A stretch of 20,317 nucleotides of DNA from Betaproteobacteria bacterium (GCA_016713305.1 JADJPK010000013.1:1-20317); one strand, 5' to 3'; numbered from the stretch's first letter, positions 1-9,200 are shown. Translations and numbers: made by a program. The notes: generated by a model from the letters alone, not told the origin.

Positions 1-1251
1 GAATTCCTCAACGCCGACCTGGCGCTGAAGATCTATTTCGCTGGCGCCGGGCAGCGAGCCTGAAACGGCCGCCGCCGTGCAGTTCGTGAGCGAGGCGTCG
101 CCTGCGGCGCAAGCTCGTGCATCCCCACATCGTCACCATCGTCGACGCGGTGGCAGAGCCCGGGCGCCGTTACGTGGCGATGGAGTGCCGTGGAAGGCGG
201 CAGCCTGCGCCAGTCCACCCGTCCGACACTCTGCTCCCCGTGTCCGGATGTGGTCCAGATCGCGTCCGCTGCTGCAGCGCGCTTGAATTCGCCTCCCGGC
301 TGGGCGTGGTGCACCGGGACATCAAGCCTCGAACATCCCCTTGGGCGGATTCCGGCGGGCGACATCAAGGTGGCGGATTTCCATGCCGCCTTCATCCGCG
401 GAGTGCGAACCACCGAGGAGCTTCCAGCTTTCATCGCCTTCGTACTGCCCGCCGGAACAGATCCAGGGTCAGCCGCCGAGCGCTCAAGGGGACATGTTCT
501 CCTTTGGGTGTGATGCTCACGAGTTGCTGACCGGGACGAAGCTGTTCCTGGGCCAGAACGTCGGGAGGTGACGCTCCGGCAGATCCGCACCGCGCTTTCC
601 GGTGCCGCCTTCGGTGCAGCAGCCTGATCCGCCGTCCCTGCTGGATGCCGTGATCGGCCGGTTCCTCAAGAAATGGCCATAGGGACCGGTACGCCAATCA
701 GCCGAAGCCGTCCTCGATCTGGCGAACGTCGGCCGGATGAACGCGTACCGCCAGTCGATCCCCGACAGCGAGAAGCGTTCACGGCGTTGAAGAGCGCCCT
801 CGCTCACTGCAGGGTTCGACGGATGGCGAAGCTGTGGAATACGGTGCGCCATGCGCGCTGGCAGCGCGGGCCGGTACAGCACGTCCTCGTCACGGAGGGG
901 AACCTGGCGACAGGTTGCCGGTCATCGCTCAGGGAGCGCTGAAAGCGATGTCGCAGGGGCGGCTGCTCAACGCACCGCACACTGGCGACTGCTTCGGCGA
1001 GATGGCGTACGTGCAGGGCCCCTGGGTCCACGCGCAGCGCCACCATCCAGACCACCACCGACACCATCGTGGCCGAATTCTCCCGCGAGAGCCTGAGCGG
1101 ACTGTCCGCGGAAACGCAGTTGAAGCTGGCCAACACCATGCTGCGTGTTCTGGCCGAGCGCCCGCCTTCTGCCAACGCCCGGATATCGCGGGTAGGTCCA
1201 CGACCAAGCATCCTGACAGCTGACGTCTTGCCGCCATCGCGACAGATCTGA
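1..1251 (+). CDS. Ser/Thr protein kinase with C-terminal cyclic-nucleotide-binding domain (5' partial, frameshifted)
   Basis: Joining frames gives an N-terminally truncated eukaryotic-type Ser/Thr kinase. The window starts just before the ALKI motif (catalytic lysine, near base 30). A helix C/strand 4 segment VHPHIVTIVDAV lies near 115-155, HRDIKP near 313-330, VADFH near 370-384 where DFG is expected, PPEQIQGQP near 447-475, and GDMFSFG plus a HELLTG-like segment near 490-535. A second domain at about 830-1190 has the cyclic-nucleotide-binding look: LVTEG, then a glycine turn, then GDCFGEMAYVQG near 988-1020 and a final helical stretch. The architecture implies a cytoplasmic kinase whose activity or location could respond to a bound nucleotide or similar ligand. 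At least eight frame changes are needed, and they look like sequence errors. The stop at 1249-1251 is the first in the final frame. The next gene faces it. Kinase and cNMP-fold calls are firm; substrate and ligand are unknown. Confidence 0.75.
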
Positions 1252-1436
1252 AGGGGTGACGCGGCACATTTCTGGGGGCGAGTGCAGGAAGCGTGCAGCA
1301 GGACCGGGGCGTCTTGCTGCCAGAGCGGGCTGACCATACGTCCATCGCAATCCCGGAGCCCCGACTTCGAGCGGCCAAGGAGGAAGGACGCATCGCGACG
1401 TGCGCCACTCGAGCACATCCCCATGCAGACGGGACG

Positions 1437-2130
1437 CTATCGAGCGAGCAGTGGTGCCTGAAGAAGTCCGACGAGGCGACTGGACAGATCCGGTGAAGGG
1501 TCAGCTGGCCGGTCGTCCCGGGCGCGCGCCTGCCTGCGATTTGAGGAAACCGTAGATCGACGGTCGTCGTTGTAGTCCCTTGAGCTTCGCTATTAACAGT
1601 TGGTGTTAGCGACCACCCCGAGTTCGCGCCTGAACATCGGCGCAGGTTGTTGTCGAGCATCTCCTCGGGGACCTTGCGCCCGGGGTCGTCGCCGACCGAT
1701 TCGAACCGGTCTACGCCGATGAAGCTTCCATCGGGCGCCCAGACGTTTCGCAACGTGGAAGACCAGTTGAGCGATCCCGCGGCGTCCAGAAGACGCTGGA
1801 TTCCTGATCCGGTCCCCACCGACGTCGTCGTCCGCGAACGTGACCCAGGGAGTGGGAGCCGCCATGAGCGCACCGCCCGCAGCGCCGAGCCAAGCGTCAA
1901 TTTCGACCGCCGGTCCCATCCCCAGGGCAGGACGAGGGCTCTTTCGATGGGGTCCATTGTGGTTTCCTGGCGCCGGCGCGCTTCCTGAGCGCGTTTCATC
2001 GAACAGCAGCAGATGCAGGATCCGCTCAAGCGACCGTCCGTCCATCCACCGAAACGATCAGGTCCTCCAGACTGCCCTTGCCTGTGGTGGGCGTGATCAC
2101 CGTCACCCAGAACTGCGCAGGATCGATGCG
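1437..2130 (-). CDS. Family-2-like glycosyltransferase (frameshifted, ends uncertain)
   Basis: Read on the minus strand, the first recognisable segment is FWVTVITPTTGKGSLEDL (from about 2112 downward). It resembles the first beta strand and loop of GT-A glycosyltransferases. WVTFADDD near 1828-1850 fits the acidic metal/nucleotide-sugar motif. Further down come WAPDGSFIGVDRFESVGDDP (about 1685-1743), MLDNN, FRRELGVV, and a YNDD segment near 1560-1578. The start codon is not visible, because no ATG or GTG sits in frame just upstream of the first motif. The end is also uncertain: a TAG at 1437-1439 closes one frame, while the frame containing an ICP...FFRHHC-like stretch reads through it. The gene follows leuA on the same strand after a hairpin and converges on the kinase gene. 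A GT-A fold is a reasonable inference; donor and acceptor sugars cannot be told. It may be an unrelated protein with a chance DDD motif. Confidence 0.45.
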
Positions 2131-2210
2131 AACGGCGTCCGCGGCGTCGGTGCGGCCTGGCGGCCGAAAAGATCGATCAGGTGAATGCTGCAGAAGAGCG
2201 TCGTGAACCC

Positions 2211-2240
2211 CGGCGCGGCCTGGAAGAGGCCGCCGCGCCG
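2211..2240 (-). terminator. GC-rich hairpin just after leuA
   Basis: An inverted repeat, CGGCGCGGCC on one side and its complement with a 3-nt bulge on the other, closes on a 7-nt TGGAAGA loop. It begins 7 nt after the leuA stop codon at 2248-2250. Its position suits a transcription end or 3' stabilising structure. No run of T follows on the minus strand, so intrinsic termination is uncertain and read-through into the glycosyltransferase-like gene is possible. Confidence 0.45.
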
Positions 2241-2247
2241 TCGAACG

Positions 2248-3791
2248 TCAGACCCGCGGATGTGCGCGTTCAAGTTTGGAACGCAGCTTGTTCAGCGCGT
2301 TGATGTAGGCTCGCGGATGCGACCACGATGTCGGTGTCCGCGCCGGCTCCATTGACGATGCGGCCCTCCTTCTGAGGCGCACCGTCACTTCACCCTGCGC
2401 ATCCGTTCCGTTCTCGTGATGCTGTTCACGGAAAGGAGCTGGAGTTCCGCCCCGCTTCGAGGCGATCGTCTCGATGGCACGGAAGGTCGCATCCACGGAC
2501 CGCTGCTGGCCGCCCGGCGCGTTTCTCGTCGTGCCCCTTCGGCCATCACGACCTTGCCGTGGGCGTCCCGCCGGCCTCAGTGGATCATCATCGAGACAAG
2601 CTTGAAAATGCCCGGCGTCCTGGGTCGCCAGCCGCCTCGTCCGAGACGACCACCGCAGATCCTCGTCCGAAGATCTCGGATTTCTTGGTTGGCCAGGTCC
2701 TTGAATCGTGCAAAAGCGGAATTCAGGCCTCTCGCTGGAGGAGCCTGATGCCCAGTTCCTTCAGGCGCCGCTTGAGCGCGTTTCTTCCGGAGAGCTTGCC
2801 GAGGACGAGCTTGTTGTTGCTCCAACCCACGTCCTCCGCCCGCATGATCTCGTAGGTCTCGCGGCTCTTGATCACGCCATCCTGATGGATGCCGGACTCG
2901 TGGGCGAAGGCGTTGGCGCCGACGATGGCCTTGTTCGGCTGCACCGGAAAGCCGGTAATGCCTGAGACGAGCTTCGACGCGGGAACAATCTGCGCCGTGT
3001 CGACGCAAGCGTCGCAGGGAAGTAGTCCTGCGGGTGCGCACCGCCATGACGACTCCCTCGAGCGAGTGCGTTGCCCGCACGCTCGCCAAGACCGTTGACG
3101 TGCATTCCACTTGGCGTGCGCCGCTCATCACGGCAGACAGGGAGTTGGCGACTGCGAGGCCGAGATCGTTGTGGCAGTGAACCGACCAGACCACCTTTGT
3201 CTGAATTGGGAATCCGCTCGCGCAAAGCGTGGACTGAGAACGCTTGAACTGTTCCGGCATGATGTACCCGACCGTGTCGGGAATGTTGATCGTCGTGGCA
3301 CTAGCACGGATGACGGCTTCGAACATCCTGCACAGAAGTCGTCGACTTCGGAACGCCCCCGCGTCCCTCCGGCGAGAACTCGACGTCACGAAACGATTTG
3401 GTGAGGGTGACCGCCTGACGCTGGCGGTCTCGATGACCTGGTCCGCCGCATGCGCAGCTTCTTTCCATGTGGATCGGGGACGTCGCGATGAACGTGGATC
3501 CGCCTCGAGTTGGCTTTCCCGCGCAAGCTCGCTCTCCGGCACGCCTTGATGTCGTGATCGCTGGCGCGGGCAAGTCCGCAGACCGTGGAATCCTTTGATG
3601 ATGCCCCGCGACGGCCGGAACGGCCCTCTTGAAGTCCCGGTTGACGCGGCCGGAAAAACCGGCTTCGATCACATCCACTCGAAGTTTCTCCAGTGGCGCG
3701 CGATGCGAAGCTTCTTCGCGGGTCATGGACGCGCCCGGGCTTTGTTCTCCCGTCACGAAGCGTCGTCGAAAATGATGTGACGGTCGTTGAC
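2248..3791 (-). CDS. leuA: 2-isopropylmalate synthase (frameshifted by probable sequence errors)
   Basis: LeuA condenses acetyl-CoA with 2-oxoisovalerate to give 2-isopropylmalate, the committed step of leucine synthesis. Joined minus-strand frames give SPGASMTREE and LEKLRVDVIEAGF near the N-terminus and INIPDTVGYIMPEQF mid-barrel. They also give the metal-site segment VHCHNDLGLAVANS, GLGERAGNA, and FAHESGIHQDGVIKS of the subdomain. The regulatory C-terminal domain follows: ALNSAFARFKDLA, SVNSI-like pieces, GTDAQGEVTVRL and YINALNKLRSKLERAHPRV before the stop at 2248-2250. The span of about 514 codons matches the usual 510-520. The start is placed at 3791, where the protein should begin NDRHIIFD. 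An AGGAG lies 6 nt upstream, but the start codon itself reads GTC, so one base is probably wrong. It is the last gene of the amino acid/phospholipid block and has a possible promoter of its own. Confidence 0.93.
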
Positions 3792-3796
3792 GGTGT

Positions 3797-3802
3797 TCTC
3801 CT
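3797..3802 (-). promoter_or_regulatory. Ribosome binding site of leuA
   Basis: AGGAGA on the minus strand sits 5-6 nt before the codon preceding NDRHIIF. It fixes the leuA start at about 3791 although no intact ATG/GTG is present there. Confidence 0.6.
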
Positions 3803-3848
3803 GATCGGTTCCGCGATACCGGGGCGCAGGCCGGCACGAGCAGCGCGA

Positions 3849-3877
3849 AAACTACAAAGGGACATCGGACTGGTCAA
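3849..3877 (-). promoter_or_regulatory. Possible sigma70-type promoter for leuA
   Basis: On the minus strand TTGACC (3877-3872, 5 of 6 to consensus) is separated by exactly 17 nt from TAGTTT (3854-3849, 3 of 6). It lies about 58 nt upstream of the leuA start, in the 276-nt gap (3878-4153) between pssA and leuA where no gene is evident. The weak -10 box keeps this tentative. Confidence 0.35.
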
Positions 3878-4153
3878 GTCCGGCGACGGGGTACTACGGG
3901 GAATGGGGTAGGTTTAGTGTGCGCTTGCGCGCAGCAGCAGCCCGGGCCTGCAGGGCGCTGGCGGAAGGAAGAAGGCGTGTTAAGCGGCCGTGTTCACGGC
4001 TGGGGACCAGGCGTCACTTCATCGGCAGCCCGCAAGCGGATCTTGAGGCCGCACCGTCGGACGGCGGGTCCGCAGGATGCGCGGCCGTCCTTCCGGGAAC
4101 GGCCTTTGCCATCATGGCGACGGCGTCGGATGCCGGCCTTTCCGCGAACCCGG

Positions 4154-4949
4154 CTACCTGGCCGCGGGCGGCTCTCCTGCGAGGGTCCCGCGGGCGGAGG
4201 CGGCCGGAAGAAACCGACGGCCGCCATGACGTATCCTGAACGGCGTACAGAATCGCGATCGTGGAACAGCATTTCCGGGAGATTGTCGGACAGGGAAGAA
4301 CACCGCCGCTACGACGAGAGGGCACGGAGGACAACCTGCCAGAAAGGCACGCTCTTTGCGGATGCTGATGTCCCGCCGCTGTAGAACGGGACGTTGCTCA
4401 CCATGGTGAAAAGCAGCGAAGACCGTGATACCGGCGGCGTAGTCCAGTCTTGACCCCGTAGTCGAAGGAATCCATGGCCTGGACACGAAACCGGCGACGA
4501 CCGCGGCGGCAGCAGGACGCGCAACTCCTGGAAGTAGCGCTTGTCGACGACGCCGATGTTCGTGCTGAAACGAGCCAGACGTAGGGCCGCGCAGGCGCAG
4601 TAGGCGAACGCGGTCGCCCATCCGTAGGCTTGCCCAGTCCGCGCAGCGCCCATTCGTAGACGACCAGGGGCCGGGGCGGCGCCGAACGCCACCATGTCCG
4701 AAAGCGATCGACTGGCGCCGAAGGCGCTGGGTTCGCGTGAGGCGGGCGACGCGCCCGTCCAGCCCGTCGAAGACCATGGCGATGAAGATGGCCGCCGCCG
4801 CCGCGCTGTAGCGGTTGTTCATCGCCCGCACGATGGCATAGAAGCCCGCGAACAGAGCGACTGTCGTGATGGCATTCGGCAGCCAGAAGAACCCCCGGTC
4901 GGAACTTGCGACGCATCAGCCAGCGGCGCCGAGCGCGAGTTTCATCCAT
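4154..4949 (-). CDS. pssA: CDP-diacylglycerol-serine O-phosphatidyltransferase (frameshifted)
   Basis: PssA joins serine to CDP-diacylglycerol, giving phosphatidylserine in the inner membrane. The start ATG at 4949-4947 begins MDETRARRR, a basic cytoplasmic leader. Hydrophobic segments follow, including YSAAAAAIFIAMVFDG. The CDP-alcohol phosphotransferase motif D-G-x2-A-R-x8-G-x3-D-x3-D is split by an indel: DGLDGRVARLTRTQ in one frame (about 4720-4765) and SLSDMVAFGAAP in the next. Later pieces are YGWATAF, CACAALRLARFSTNIGVVDKRYFQ (two short runs joined), MVSNVPFYSG, KSVPFWQVVL and GYVMAAVGFF near 4206. I place the end at the TAG at 4154 in one frame, giving about 265 aa, the usual size. 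Two other frames stay open to 4014 and 3994, so the tail is uncertain. It is next to psd, the enzyme for the following step. Confidence 0.88.
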
Positions 4950-5103
4950 GGTGGTGCCCCCGTCCGTATGCTGGAGTTGCCTCGAGTGCGGCCGTCTGGC
5001 GTCATCGCCGGCGGATGTCAAGTAGACGGCTCGCTCCCCATGCGTTTTCGTTTCGGTTGCCTGTCCCGGCGCCGGCCACGAGAACGCGAAGGGCGGGACA
5101 GGA

Positions 5104-5747
5104 TCAGCGCGGCGCAGACAACCTGCCACGATCGTGGAGGTGGCGTAAACCTTGTCGCCCACCGCCACACGCGGCGCGGCATCGGCCGGAAGGTACAGAT
5201 CCACGCGGGAACCGGAAAACGATGAAAGCCGTATCGCTCGCCCTGCTCAGGACATCGCCGGGCTTCACGTAACAGAGAATGCGCCGCGCGATCAGTCCGG
5301 CAACCTGCACGCAGGTGATGTCCAGATCGTTCCGCTGTGCGCAGGTGCAGGGCATTGCGCCTGTTCTCCACGGATGCCTTGTCGAGCGCCGCATTCAGGA
5401 AACTGCCGGCGTTGTACCAGCCCCGCACAACCGTGCAATCGACGGAGCTGCGGTTCGAATGGACGTTGAACACGTTCATGAACACGCTGATCTTCAGTGC
5501 GTCGCGCTGCAGATAGGGATCACGAGCCTTGGCAACGACCACGATGCGCCCGTCCGCAGGCGAGAACTGCGCGGGCATCGGCGGGGATGGCGCGAGGCGG
5601 GTCGCGGAAGAACTGCAGAACGAACACCGCGACGAGCCAGAACGGAACCGACCACGCGCCCAGGAACCAGGTCGCGACCGCCTGCGGCGATCGAGGCGGT
5701 GAGGAAGGGCCAGCCTTCACGAGCGATGAGCGGGTGCGATAGTTCAC
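5104..5747 (-). CDS. psd: Phosphatidylserine decarboxylase, short form (frameshifted)
   Basis: Psd removes CO2 from phosphatidylserine to give phosphatidylethanolamine, using a pyruvoyl group made by self-cleavage. Joined frames read NYR(H)PLIAREGWPFL and then a membrane stretch, WFLGAWSVPFWLVAVFVLQF. FFRDPPRAIP, SPADGRIVVV, the very typical SVFMNVFNVHSNRS, LDKASVENRRNALHLRTAE, VAGLIARRILCYVKPGD and RYGF follow. The expected FGS cleavage site is at about 5201-5218, where one extra C splits it. The protein finishes VAVGDKVYATSTIVAG and a few residues. I take the stop as the TGA at 5104-5106 after one frame change, giving about 214 aa, right for the short bacterial type. The likely start is GTG at 5747; a TTG three codons upstream is an alternative. 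Upstream is ilvC, downstream pssA. Confidence 0.9.
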
Positions 5748-5824
5748 GATCGACAATGCGGGCTGAGTGGGCTGCGGCCGCGACGCGGTGGATGCGCCGC
5801 GGGCGATCTGATGCGGTATCGTCA

Positions 5825-5842
5825 GCCGGCCGGGTGGCCGGC
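5825..5842 (-). repeat. Perfect inverted repeat after ilvC
   Basis: GCCGGCC and GGCCGGC form a 7-bp all-GC stem with a 4-nt loop, 7 nt after the ilvC stop codon. No T run follows on the minus strand. It could stabilise the ilv mRNA 3' end or reduce transcription into psd, whose start lies about 78 nt further on. Confidence 0.5.
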
Positions 5843-5849
5843 GCCCGCA

Positions 5850-6861
5850 TCAGTTGCGGCTGGTATCGACAGACGGTTCTTCTTGATCCCAGGGCATCAT
5901 GCCCCTGAGCTTGCCGCCGACCCGCCTGATCTCGTGCTCCCGGCCGATACGGCGCATGGCGTTCAGCTTGGTCGCGCCCGTCTGGTTCTCAGCAGCAGGA
6001 ATTCCTGCGCGTAGGCGCCGGTCTGGATCTCCTTGAGGATGCGGCGCATTTCCTCGCGCGTGGTCTCCTCGGTCATGATGCGGGGACCGCGGGTGAAATC
6101 GCCGTACTCGGCATTGTTGGAGATCGAGTAGCGCATGTTCGCGATCCCGCCTTCGTAGATCAGGTCGACGATGAGCTCAACTCGTGTAGGCACTCGGAAG
6201 TACGCCATTTCGGGCGCTAACCGGCCTCGACCAAGAACCTCGAATCCCGCCTGGATGAGCGCCGTGGTACCGCCGCCACAGGACCACCTGTTCACCGAAC
6301 AGGTCGGTTTCGGTTTCCTCCCGGAAGGTGGTTTCGATCACACCGGCGTGCCGCCGCCGATTGCCGCCGCGTAGGACAACGCGAGGTCACGAGCGCCTTC
6401 TTCGTGGCATCCGGCGCGATGGCGATCAGGCAGGGAGCCGCCGCCCTGAGCGTAGGTGGCACGAACGAGACGCCCGGACCCTTCGGCGCGATCATGACGA
6501 CATCGATGTCGCCGGCGCGACCTGGCGGAAATGAACATTGGAAGCCATGAGCGAAGGCAAGCGTGGCCCCTCTTGCGCAGGTTTGGCTCGATTTCTTCGC
6601 GATAGACCTTGGCGATGGTGCTCGTCGGGAGCAGGATCATCACAGAAGTCGGCGCCCTTGACGGCATCGCCGACGGCCTTGACCCAGGCCGGCTTTCTTG
6701 GCCTTGTCCCACGATGCCGCCCTTGCGCAGGCCCACCGTCACCTTGACGCCGGAGTCTTTCAAATTGTTTGCATGAGCATGAGCTCGCGAGCCGTAGCCG
6801 ATGATGGTGACTTTCTTTGCCGCGATGAGAGGTCAGCATCCTTGTCGTAGTAGACCTTCAT
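5850..6861 (-). CDS. ilvC: Ketol-acid reductoisomerase (NADP+), class I (frameshifted)
   Basis: IlvC isomerises and reduces acetolactate or acetohydroxybutyrate, the second step of valine/isoleucine synthesis. The ATG at 6861-6859 begins MKVYYDKDADLS, preceded by AAAGGGGAAAACG as ribosome binding site. Joined frames contain KDSGVKVTVGLRKGG (NADPH-binding region), AVGDAVKGADF, LLPDEHH, KVYREEIEPNLRKG, VMIAPKGPG and LVRATYAQGGG. They also contain ALSYAAAIGGG, TTFREETETDLFGEQ (out of frame but legible), CGGTTALIQAGFEVL, VDLIYEGGIANMRYSISN, AEYGDFTRGPRI and EEMRRILKEIQTGAYAQEF. The stop TGA at 5850-5852 follows a DTSRN-type end usual in betaproteobacterial IlvC. The span is 1012 bp, within two bases of the 338-codon class I length. 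It lies between ilvH and psd, with about 96 nt to the ilvH stop. Confidence 0.95.
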
Positions 6862-6957
6862 CGTTTTCCCCTTTGTGATTTCGACCTGGGGCGGCGGAAC
6901 CGTGCGTGCGGTCACCTGGATCGGAACTGCCCACCATACGTCGTCCAACCTAGATCT

Positions 6958-7443
6958 TCAGAATGCGGTCTGCCGGCCGATCCCGGATGCACCGGTACGA
7001 ACGGTTTCTGAGGATTACGTCGCGCGACCTCAGGGCCTCGAGGAACGCATCGAGTTTTGGAACCGCTGCCGGTCAGTTCGATGGTGTAGTCTGGATCGGT
7101 CACGTCCGATGATGCGGCCACGAAAATATCCGCCATCCGCTTCATCTCCTCGCGATCCTTACCCACGGCGCGCACCTTGACCAGCATGAGCTCGCGCTCG
7201 ATGTGGTCCCCCTCGGACAAGTCGATGACCTTCACGACGTCGACGAGTTTGTTCAACTGCTTGTTGATCTGCTCGATGATGTCGCCGGAACCACTGAGTG
7301 ACTATGGTCATGCGGGACAGCGTCGGATCCTCGGTGGGAGCGACGGTGAGCGATTCGATGTTGTAGCCTCGGGCGGAAAAGGCCCCGCGACGCGCGAAAG
7401 CGCGCCCGATTCGTTTTCGAGCAACATGGCAATGATGTGTCCT
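6958..7443 (-). CDS. ilvH: Acetolactate synthase small (regulatory) subunit
   Basis: The small subunit activates the catalytic subunit and carries the valine feedback site. Joined frames begin HIIAMLLENESGALSRVAG, the ACT-domain start, followed by a YNIESL-like piece and MTIV-type fragments. A long clean stretch, NKLVDVVKVIDLSEGDHIER then ELMLVKVRAVGKDREEMKRM, comes next. DVTDPDYTIELTGSGSK and SGIGRQTAF finish the protein before the TGA at 6958-6960. About 162 codons matches the usual 163. The initiator should lie just before GHIIAM at about 7443; the sequence there lacks an intact ATG, probably through a lost base. A GGGGAGGA ribosome binding site lies directly upstream, within the 21-nt gap to ilvI, so translation from the same mRNA is expected. 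Confidence 0.93.
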
Positions 7444-7464
7444 GCGTTCCTCCCCGGGGCGCGT

Positions 7465-9155
7465 CTAGACCAAAATCATTTCGGACAGGCCCTTGCCGCC
7501 CGGAACCATCGGATAGACGTTCTCGGCCTGGTCGGTCATGAAATCCATGAAGACCAGCCGGTCCTTCTTCGCGAAAGCCTCGCGCAGGGCGCCTTCGACG
7601 TCCCAAGGCTTCTCGATCCGCATGCCGACGTGGCCGAATGTTTCGGCGAGCTTCACGAAATCCGGCAGGGCGTCCATGTACGATCCGGCGTACCGGTTGC
7701 CGTGGAAAAACTCCCTGCCATTGGCGCACCATGCCCATGTAGCGGTTGTTCAGGTTCACGATCTTGATCGGCGATCGATATTGCTTGCAGGTCGAGAGCT
7801 CCTGGATGCACATCTGGATGGAAGATCCCCGTCACGCAGACCACGGTATCGGATGGGCAAACCATGCCCGAGCGCGGCCGGCATCCCCGGGAAGCCCATC
7901 GTCCCCAGTCCACCCGAGTTGATCCAGCGACGGGGTTTGCTCGAAACTGTAGAACTGCGCGGCCCACATCTGGTGCTGCCCGACGTCGGACCTCACGAAC
8001 GCGTCTCCGCCGGTGATCTCGTGCAGCTTGATGACCATCTGAGGTTTGATGATGCTGACTCGACTGGTCGTACTTGCAAGCAGTCGCGCACGCCACAGCT
8101 CGATCTGGGCCCACCACGCCTTCAGCGCCGCGGCGTCCGGCGTTGCGGCCGACCCACCTTTGCCGGTTCATCTCGGACAGCAACCATCGCGCACATCGCC
8201 GACGATGGGGACATCCACCCTGACGCGCTTCGAGATCGACGACGGATCTACGTCGATATGGATGATCTTGCGTTCTTCTCGAAGAAATGCGCCGGGTTGC
8301 CGATGACGCGATCGTCGAAGCGCGCACCGATGGCGAGAAGGACATCGCAATGCTGCATGGCCAGATTGGCCTCGTAGGTGCCGTGCATCCCCAACATGCC
8401 CATGGACAGCGAATCGGATGCCGGAAGGCACCGAGCCCGCATGTAACGTGTTCGTGCAGGGGAAACCCAGGGAGCGTACGAACTGTGCGAGTCTGTGCCG
8501 AGGCACCGCCCAGCATGACGCCGCCGCCGCTGTAAACCATGGGCCGCTTCGCATCCAGGGCATGCGAGCGCCTTCTTGATCTGCCCGGAGTGCCCTTTGA
8601 GCACCGGGTTATAGGAGCGCATCGACGCCGAATCGGGCATATTAGTACTCGCACCGGGCCATCGTGACATCCTTCGGAATGTCCACGACGACGGGTCCCG
8701 GGCGCCCGGTGGTGGCGATGTAGAACGCCTTCTTGATGGTGGCCGCCAGATTCGGACGTCCTTGACGAGGAAGTTGTGCTTGACGCAGGGGCGGGTGATT
8801 TCCCACCGCATCGACTTCCTGGAAGGCGTCTGGCCGATGGCGTGGGTCGGGACCTGGCCGAGATGATGACCATCCGGGATGGAGTCGAATAGGCGGTCGC
8901 GATACCCGTCACCGCGTTCGTCACGCCTGGCCGGAAGTCACGAGCACCGCCCCGGGCTTTTCGCACGCGCGGGCGTAGCCGTCAGCGGGCGTGGACCGCT
9001 GCCTGTTCGTGCCGTACGAGGATGTGCTTGACCTTGTCCTGCTTGAAGATCTCGTCGTAGATGTGCAGTACCGCACCGCCAGGGTAGCCGAACAGGTATT
9101 CGACCCCCTCGTCGGCAAGGCAGCGCACGGTGATTTCGGCGCCGGTCAGTTCCAT
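7465..9155 (-). CDS. ilvI: Acetolactate synthase large (catalytic) subunit (frameshifted)
   Basis: This thiamine-diphosphate enzyme joins two pyruvates, or pyruvate and 2-oxobutyrate, in the first common step of branched-chain amino acid synthesis. The ATG at 9155-9153 begins MELTGAEITVRCLADEGVEY, then FGYPGGAVLHIYDEIF and KHILVRHEQAA, which holds the catalytic glutamate. DGYARACEKPGAVLVTSG, GVTNAVTGIATAY, an IPMVII-like run, ITRPCVKHNFLVKDVR, PDSASMRSYNPVLKGHSGQI, MVYSGGGVMLGGAS and SLSMGMLGMHGTYEANLAMQ come after. The FAD/TPP-domain segment CDVLLAIGARFDDRVIGNP is also legible. The cofactor region near 7730-7780 contains NNRYMGMVRQWQ. The C-terminus is clean from 7677 down to the stop at 7465, ending GGKGLSEMILV. 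About 564 aa is normal. A strong promoter lies 46 nt upstream. I use ilvI because ilvH follows; ilvB is an equally common label. Confidence 0.95.
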
Positions 9156-9200
9156 CGTCGTTGCGGGGGGGTCCCCGACGTTTGCAAAAGGGAACCGCGA

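Noticed and set aside
929..2029. A 366-codon minus-strand frame across the kinase 3' end and the glycosyltransferase region
   Set aside because: Only part of it (about 1560-1810) carries glycosyltransferase segments; the rest is antisense to the kinase and has no family signature.
3914..3970. Three consecutive CTG leucine codons in a short frame upstream of leuA, a possible leucine attenuator leader
   Set aside because: No start codon is in frame between the preceding stop and the CTG run, no terminator/antiterminator pair is clear, and the candidate leuA promoter lies downstream of it.
5016..5021. Perfect TTGACA on the minus strand between psd and pssA, a possible pssA promoter
   Set aside because: No -10-like hexamer is found at 16-18 nt, so it is a lone box.
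2248..9155. Pseudogene status for the ilv/leu/psd/pssA genes because of frame breaks
   Set aside because: All keep family length and motifs after small indel correction, and several are normally essential, so sequencing error is the simpler explanation.
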